In this document: positions 6,131-8,702 of the stretch, piece after piece
Layout: the number at the start of each line of letters is the position of its first letter
How positions within the stretch are numbered: position 1 is the first letter of the stretch
Source: Methyloprofundus sp.
Lineage (GTDB): Bacteria > Pseudomonadota > Gammaproteobacteria > Methylococcales > Methylomonadaceae
NCBI GenBank assembly: GCA_030619185.1
Contig: JAUXBW010000087.1
Location: forward strand, 1-8,702
Length of the DNA stretch: 8,702 nt
Direction: 5' to 3'
The notes under the pieces: generated by a model
Databases searched by the model: none
What the model was told of the DNA's origin: nothing
What the model saw: only the letters and a program-made list of their open reading frames with translations
Made by a program: the position numbers and the translations under genes

Positions 6131-6651
6131 TGGTATTTCTGTGTTTATTCTTTGCCCTGCTAGGCCTGGGGCTCGGTTATACAGCTAGGTATTTAAAGGT
6201 ACAGGGTGACCCATTAGCCGATAAAATTGATGCCTTATTACCCCAGACTCAATGCGGGCAATGTAATTTCCCCGGTTGCCGTCCTTATGCTGAAGCAGTG
6301 GCAGGTGGTGTGGCCGATATCAACCAATGCCCACCTGGTGGTGAAGATACTATTACGGCTTTAGCTCAGCTTTTAGGCGTGACAGCAAAGCCTTTAAATG
6401 CTGACTTTGGTAAAACCAGTGTGCCAGCCGTTGCCTTTATTATTGAACAGGACTGTATTGGCTGCTTAAAATGCATCCCGCCCTGTCCGGTTGATGCTAT
6501 TTTAGGTGCTTCTAAGCAAATGCATACGGTTATTGCTGCTGAATGCACGGGCTGTGAGCTATGTCTCGCACCCTGTCCTGTCGATTGTATTGTTATGCAG
6601 CCACTGGAAAATAAGCCTAGCCAGTGGCTGTGGTCTGTGAGTTATGAATAA
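6130..6651 (+). CDS. rnfB: Rnf/Rsx complex subunit B, polyferredoxin
   Basis: 173 residues, shorter than E. coli RsxB (192) at both ends. An N-terminal membrane anchor (about 1-16) is followed by the four-cysteine domain with Cys42, Cys45, Cys50 and Cys67 ([16 protein letters not shown]...CPPGGE). Two ferredoxin-type 4Fe-4S motifs follow: Cys109/112/115/119 and Cys139/142/145/149. All twelve ligands are present. RnfB passes electrons between the soluble donor side and the membrane subunits. The ATG overlaps the rnfA stop (TAATG) and no separate ribosome binding site is visible, which suggests translational coupling. The anchor is shorter than usual and the C-terminal tail stops soon after the second ferredoxin motif. 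Neither affects a known ligand. Confidence 0.95.
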   Translation: MVFLCLFFALLGLGLGYTARYLKVQGDPLADKIDALLPQTQCGQCNFPGCRPYAEAVAGGVADINQCPPGGEDTITALAQLLGVTAKPLNADFGKTSVPAVAFIIEQDCIGCLKCIPPCPVDAILGASKQMHTVIAAECTGCELCLAPCPVDCIVMQPLENKPSQWLWSVSYE

Positions 6652-8101
6652 GCAGTGGCAATTCCATGGCGGAGTCTCTCTGAAGGAGTATAAACAAGTC
6701 ACAGACATAAGTTTAGTGGCCTTGCCTAGCGAGCTGATTTACCCATTACTACAACGCTCTGATTGCTATGCGGTACCTAGTGTCACGCCGGGGCAACGAG
6801 TACTAAAAGGGCAGGTTATTGCTAAGCCACAACATCATTTAGCTACCCCCATTCATGCTGCCAGCTCTGGCGTTGTTAAAGAAATAGCACCCCGCATAAT
6901 CGCACACCCTTCAGGATTATCAGATAGCTGCATTATTATTGCAACAGATGGTTTGGATGAAGCTTACCCTACAGCCCCTTGCCCTAATTACTTACTCGAG
7001 ACTCGCGACGCTTTACGCATAAAAATTGCTAAGGCAGGGGTGGCCGGATTGGGTGGCGCCGCCTTTCCTACTGCGGTAAAATTACAGGCTCAGCAGCCCA
7101 TTCATACACTTATCATTAATGGTGCAGAGTGCGAACCCTACATCAGTTGTGATGCCTGTTTGATTCAGGCCTGGGCACAAGAAATTGTACAAGGTGCGTT
7201 GATCATGCAATATATTCTGCAAGCTGATACGTGCATTATTGCGCTAGAAAATACCCTGCCGGCTACTCAACAGGCATTACTTGAAGTAACACGCCATGAA
7301 GGAATTCAAATAATAACCGTCCCCGCCATTTACCCAACGGGGGGTGAAAAACAATTAATTGAGGTGCTAACGGGAGTAAAAATACCCGCCCGTTCATTAC
7401 CCGCTGAACATGGCTTTGTATGCCAGAATGTCGGTACTGCCTATGCAGTCTATCAGGCTATATGCCTGGGAATAGCACTGACAGAACGTATCATTACCAT
7501 CACTGGCAAGGGTGTAAAACAAGCCAAAAATATACAGGTAAAAATCGGCTCCCCCATAAAATATTTAATTGCGCATTGTGGTGGATACAGCTCAACTGTA
7601 CAGCGTCTGATTATGGGTGGGTCGATGATGGGTATTGCACTTAGCACTGATGATATTGCCGTTACAAAGGCGACTAATTGCTTGCTGGCGATGACCACCA
7701 GTGACCTATCCAGTAGCCAGGCTAGTATGCCCTGTATACGCTGCGGAGACTGTGCCACTGTCTGCCCCGCTGAATTACTTCCACAGCAACTACACTGGTA
7801 TAGCCGTAGCAAACAGCTTGATCAATGTCAGGGCTATCAGCTATTTGATTGCATAGAGTGTGGTTGTTGCGATATCGTCTGCCCTAGCCATATACCATTA
7901 GTACAGAGTTTTCGCGCCGCAAAAGGCGAACTTATCATAAAAGAAAAACAGGCAACACAAGCAAATTTGGCTAAAAAACGCTATCATATTCAACAACAAC
8001 GCAGAGTGAAAGAGCAGCAAGAAAAAATAGCTAAAGCAGAAAAACGCCAGGCAACGATTGATAAAATGAAAGCGGCAGCGGCTAAAAGAAAAAAAGCCTG
8101 A
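6644..8101 (+). CDS. rnfC: Rnf/Rsx complex subunit C, NADH/FMN-binding
   Basis: 485 residues. An N-terminal [10 protein letters not shown] segment and a barrel-sandwich-like region (about 40-80) lead into the flavin/NADH domain related to Nqo1/Nuo[13 protein letters not shown] (132-143), [13 protein letters not shown] (159-171) and [10 protein letters not shown] (230-239) are visible. Two 4Fe-4S motifs follow, Cys364/367/370/374 and Cys403/406/409/413, all complete. The last 60 residues are a Lys/Gln/Ala/Glu-rich, probably coiled tail, much shorter than the long repeat tail of E. coli RsxC. RnfC is the peripheral subunit that exchanges electrons with NADH and passes them to RnfB. The ATG overlaps rnfB by 8 bases. 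No rnfD follows: the next gene is convergent, 17 bases on. Confidence 0.95.
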   Translation: MNKQWQFHGGVSLKEYKQVTDISLVALPSELIYPLLQRSDCYAVPSVTPGQRVLKGQVIAKPQHHLATPIHAASSGVVKEIAPRIIAHPSGLSDSCIIIATDGLDEAYPTAPCPNYLLETRDALRIKIAKAGVAGLGGAAFPTAVKLQAQQPIHTLIINGAECEPYISCDACLIQAWAQEIVQGALIMQYILQADTCIIALENTLPATQQALLEVTRHEGIQIITVPAIYPTGGEKQLIEVLTGVKIPARSLPAEHGFVCQNVGTAYAVYQAICLGIALTERIITITGKGVKQAKNIQVKIGSPIKYLIAHCGGYSSTVQRLIMGGSMMGIALSTDDIAVTKATNCLLAMTTSDLSSSQASMPCIRCGDCATVCPAELLPQQLHWYSRSKQLDQCQGYQLFDCIECGCCDIVCPSHIPLVQSFRAAKGELIIKEKQATQANLAKKRYHIQQQRRVKEQQEKIAKAEKRQATIDKMKAAAAKRKKA

Positions 8102-8118
8102 TTTCTGCTTATTGCGAG

Positions 8119-8556
8119 TTACCTTAAAAACTTATCTAGTTCATTGGCAAATGCTTGCCGGTCGCTTTGGTTTAATGCGGATGGCCCCCCCGTTTCTATG
8201 CCGCTAGAACGCAGGGTGTCCATAAAATCACGCATATTCAGACATTCTCGAATATTATTAGCGGTATACAGTTCACCTCGGTGATTGAGTGCATAGCCCC
8301 CTTTTTCAATCACTTCAGCAGCCAACGGAATATCCCCGGTGATGACCAGGTCGCCCGTATTAGCTCTTCGTACAATTTCATTATCAGCGACATCAAAACC
8401 ACGACCTACCTGAATAAATTTAATATAGCGCGAGGGTGGTAAACGTATAAACTGGTTAGCAACAAAGGTAATTAAAACTTCAGTGCGCGTAGCCGCTCTA
8501 CACAACATATCCTTAATTACCACGGGGCAGGCATCTGCATCAACCCATATTTTCAT
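8119..8556 (-). CDS. yaiI: YaiI/YqxD family protein (DUF188)
   Basis: 145 residues, close to the usual 150 of the family. Conserved motifs are [18 protein letters not shown] at the N-terminus, ADNEIVRRA (57-65), [15 protein letters not shown] (69-83) and [16 protein letters not shown] (116-131). The aspartates in VDADACP and TGDIPLA resemble a PIN/NYN-like nuclease fold, but no activity is established and this is inference. The protein is cytoplasmic, with no signal or membrane segment. The start ATG (8554-8556) has AAGG (complement of 8566-8569) nine bases upstream. It converges on rnfC with 17 bases between stop codons and no obvious terminator there. The symbol follows the E. coli homologue. 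Confidence 0.93.
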   Translation of the reverse strand: MKIWVDADACPVVIKDMLCRAATRTEVLITFVANQFIRLPPSRYIKFIQVGRGFDVADNEIVRRANTGDLVITGDIPLAAEVIEKGGYALNHRGELYTANNIRECLNMRDFMDTLRSSGIETGGPSALNQSDRQAFANELDKFLR

Positions 8557-8595
8557 CTGTCAAAACCTTAATTAATAATTATTGTGGATTACAGG

Positions 8596-8702
8596 TAAGG
8601 AACGCGCACGGAATAAGTTAAGCAACTGGCGCAGTATTTTTATTCGTATTCGAGGCGTAGAAAGAGGCACATAGCCAGCTACGTAACTCTTTCTATAACA
8701 AA
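8596..8702. mobile_element. MITE-like palindromic repeat, copy cut by window end
   Basis: The first 33 bases (8596-8628) match the terminal arms of the complete copy at 3512-3673, and the similarity continues through the centre. The central stem here is tagaaagag (8658-8666) with ctctttcta (8687-8695), different in sequence from the gcacaa/ttgtgc stem of the first copy but in the same place. The right half lies beyond the window. Confidence 0.72.

Overview
The window looks like chromosomal DNA of a gammaproteobacterium with moderate, AT-leaning base composition. SucC, SucD, RnfA, RnfB and the cold-shock protein align closely, from memory, with their E. coli counterparts. The spacers carry palindromic repeats (a gcgggctaaagccgcgctctac-type hairpin, an attcccacgc/gcgtgg hairpin and a MITE-like element) of a style I associate with methanotrophs and related sulfur-oxidising gammaproteobacteria. 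That narrower placement is only an inference.

Left part (1-1472): the C-terminal third of a carboxyl-terminal processing protease (S41, CtpA/Prc) runs in from the left edge with an intact Ser/Lys dyad. A 438-base spacer follows, holding decayed palindromic repeats, a perfect 14-base inverted repeat, a strong sigma70-type promoter and a leader of about 160 bases for a 68-residue CspA-family protein. Two tandem hairpin terminators close that gene.

Middle part (1473-4844): sucC and sucD (succinyl-CoA ligase beta and alpha) overlap by 4 bases, and sucD ends exactly at the edge of a 162-base palindromic MITE-like repeat. Next is the most notable gene of the window. It encodes a 255-residue secreted, Cys/Met-rich protein with the N-terminal signature NPFxMxELSSGYM and repeated EGxCG motifs, as in HvfA/bufferin-type (MNIO-modified, copper-binding) RiPP precursors. 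No MNIO enzyme gene or partner gene lies next to it. It carries a duplicated four-cysteine module with identical spacing and three 14-residue Met-rich tandem repeats.

Right part (4845-8702): a PRiA4_ORF3-family protein is followed by rnfA-rnfB-rnfC, tightly overlapping, encoding half of the Rnf/Rsx electron-transfer complex. rnfD, rnfG and rnfE do not follow: rnfC is met 17 bases downstream by a convergent yaiI/yqxD-family gene. A second, truncated copy of the MITE-like repeat closes the window.

Functionally the genes cover envelope proteolysis, cold/stress RNA binding, a TCA-cycle step, a probable copper-handling peptide and membrane redox chemistry. Only sucCD and rnfABC form clear operons.
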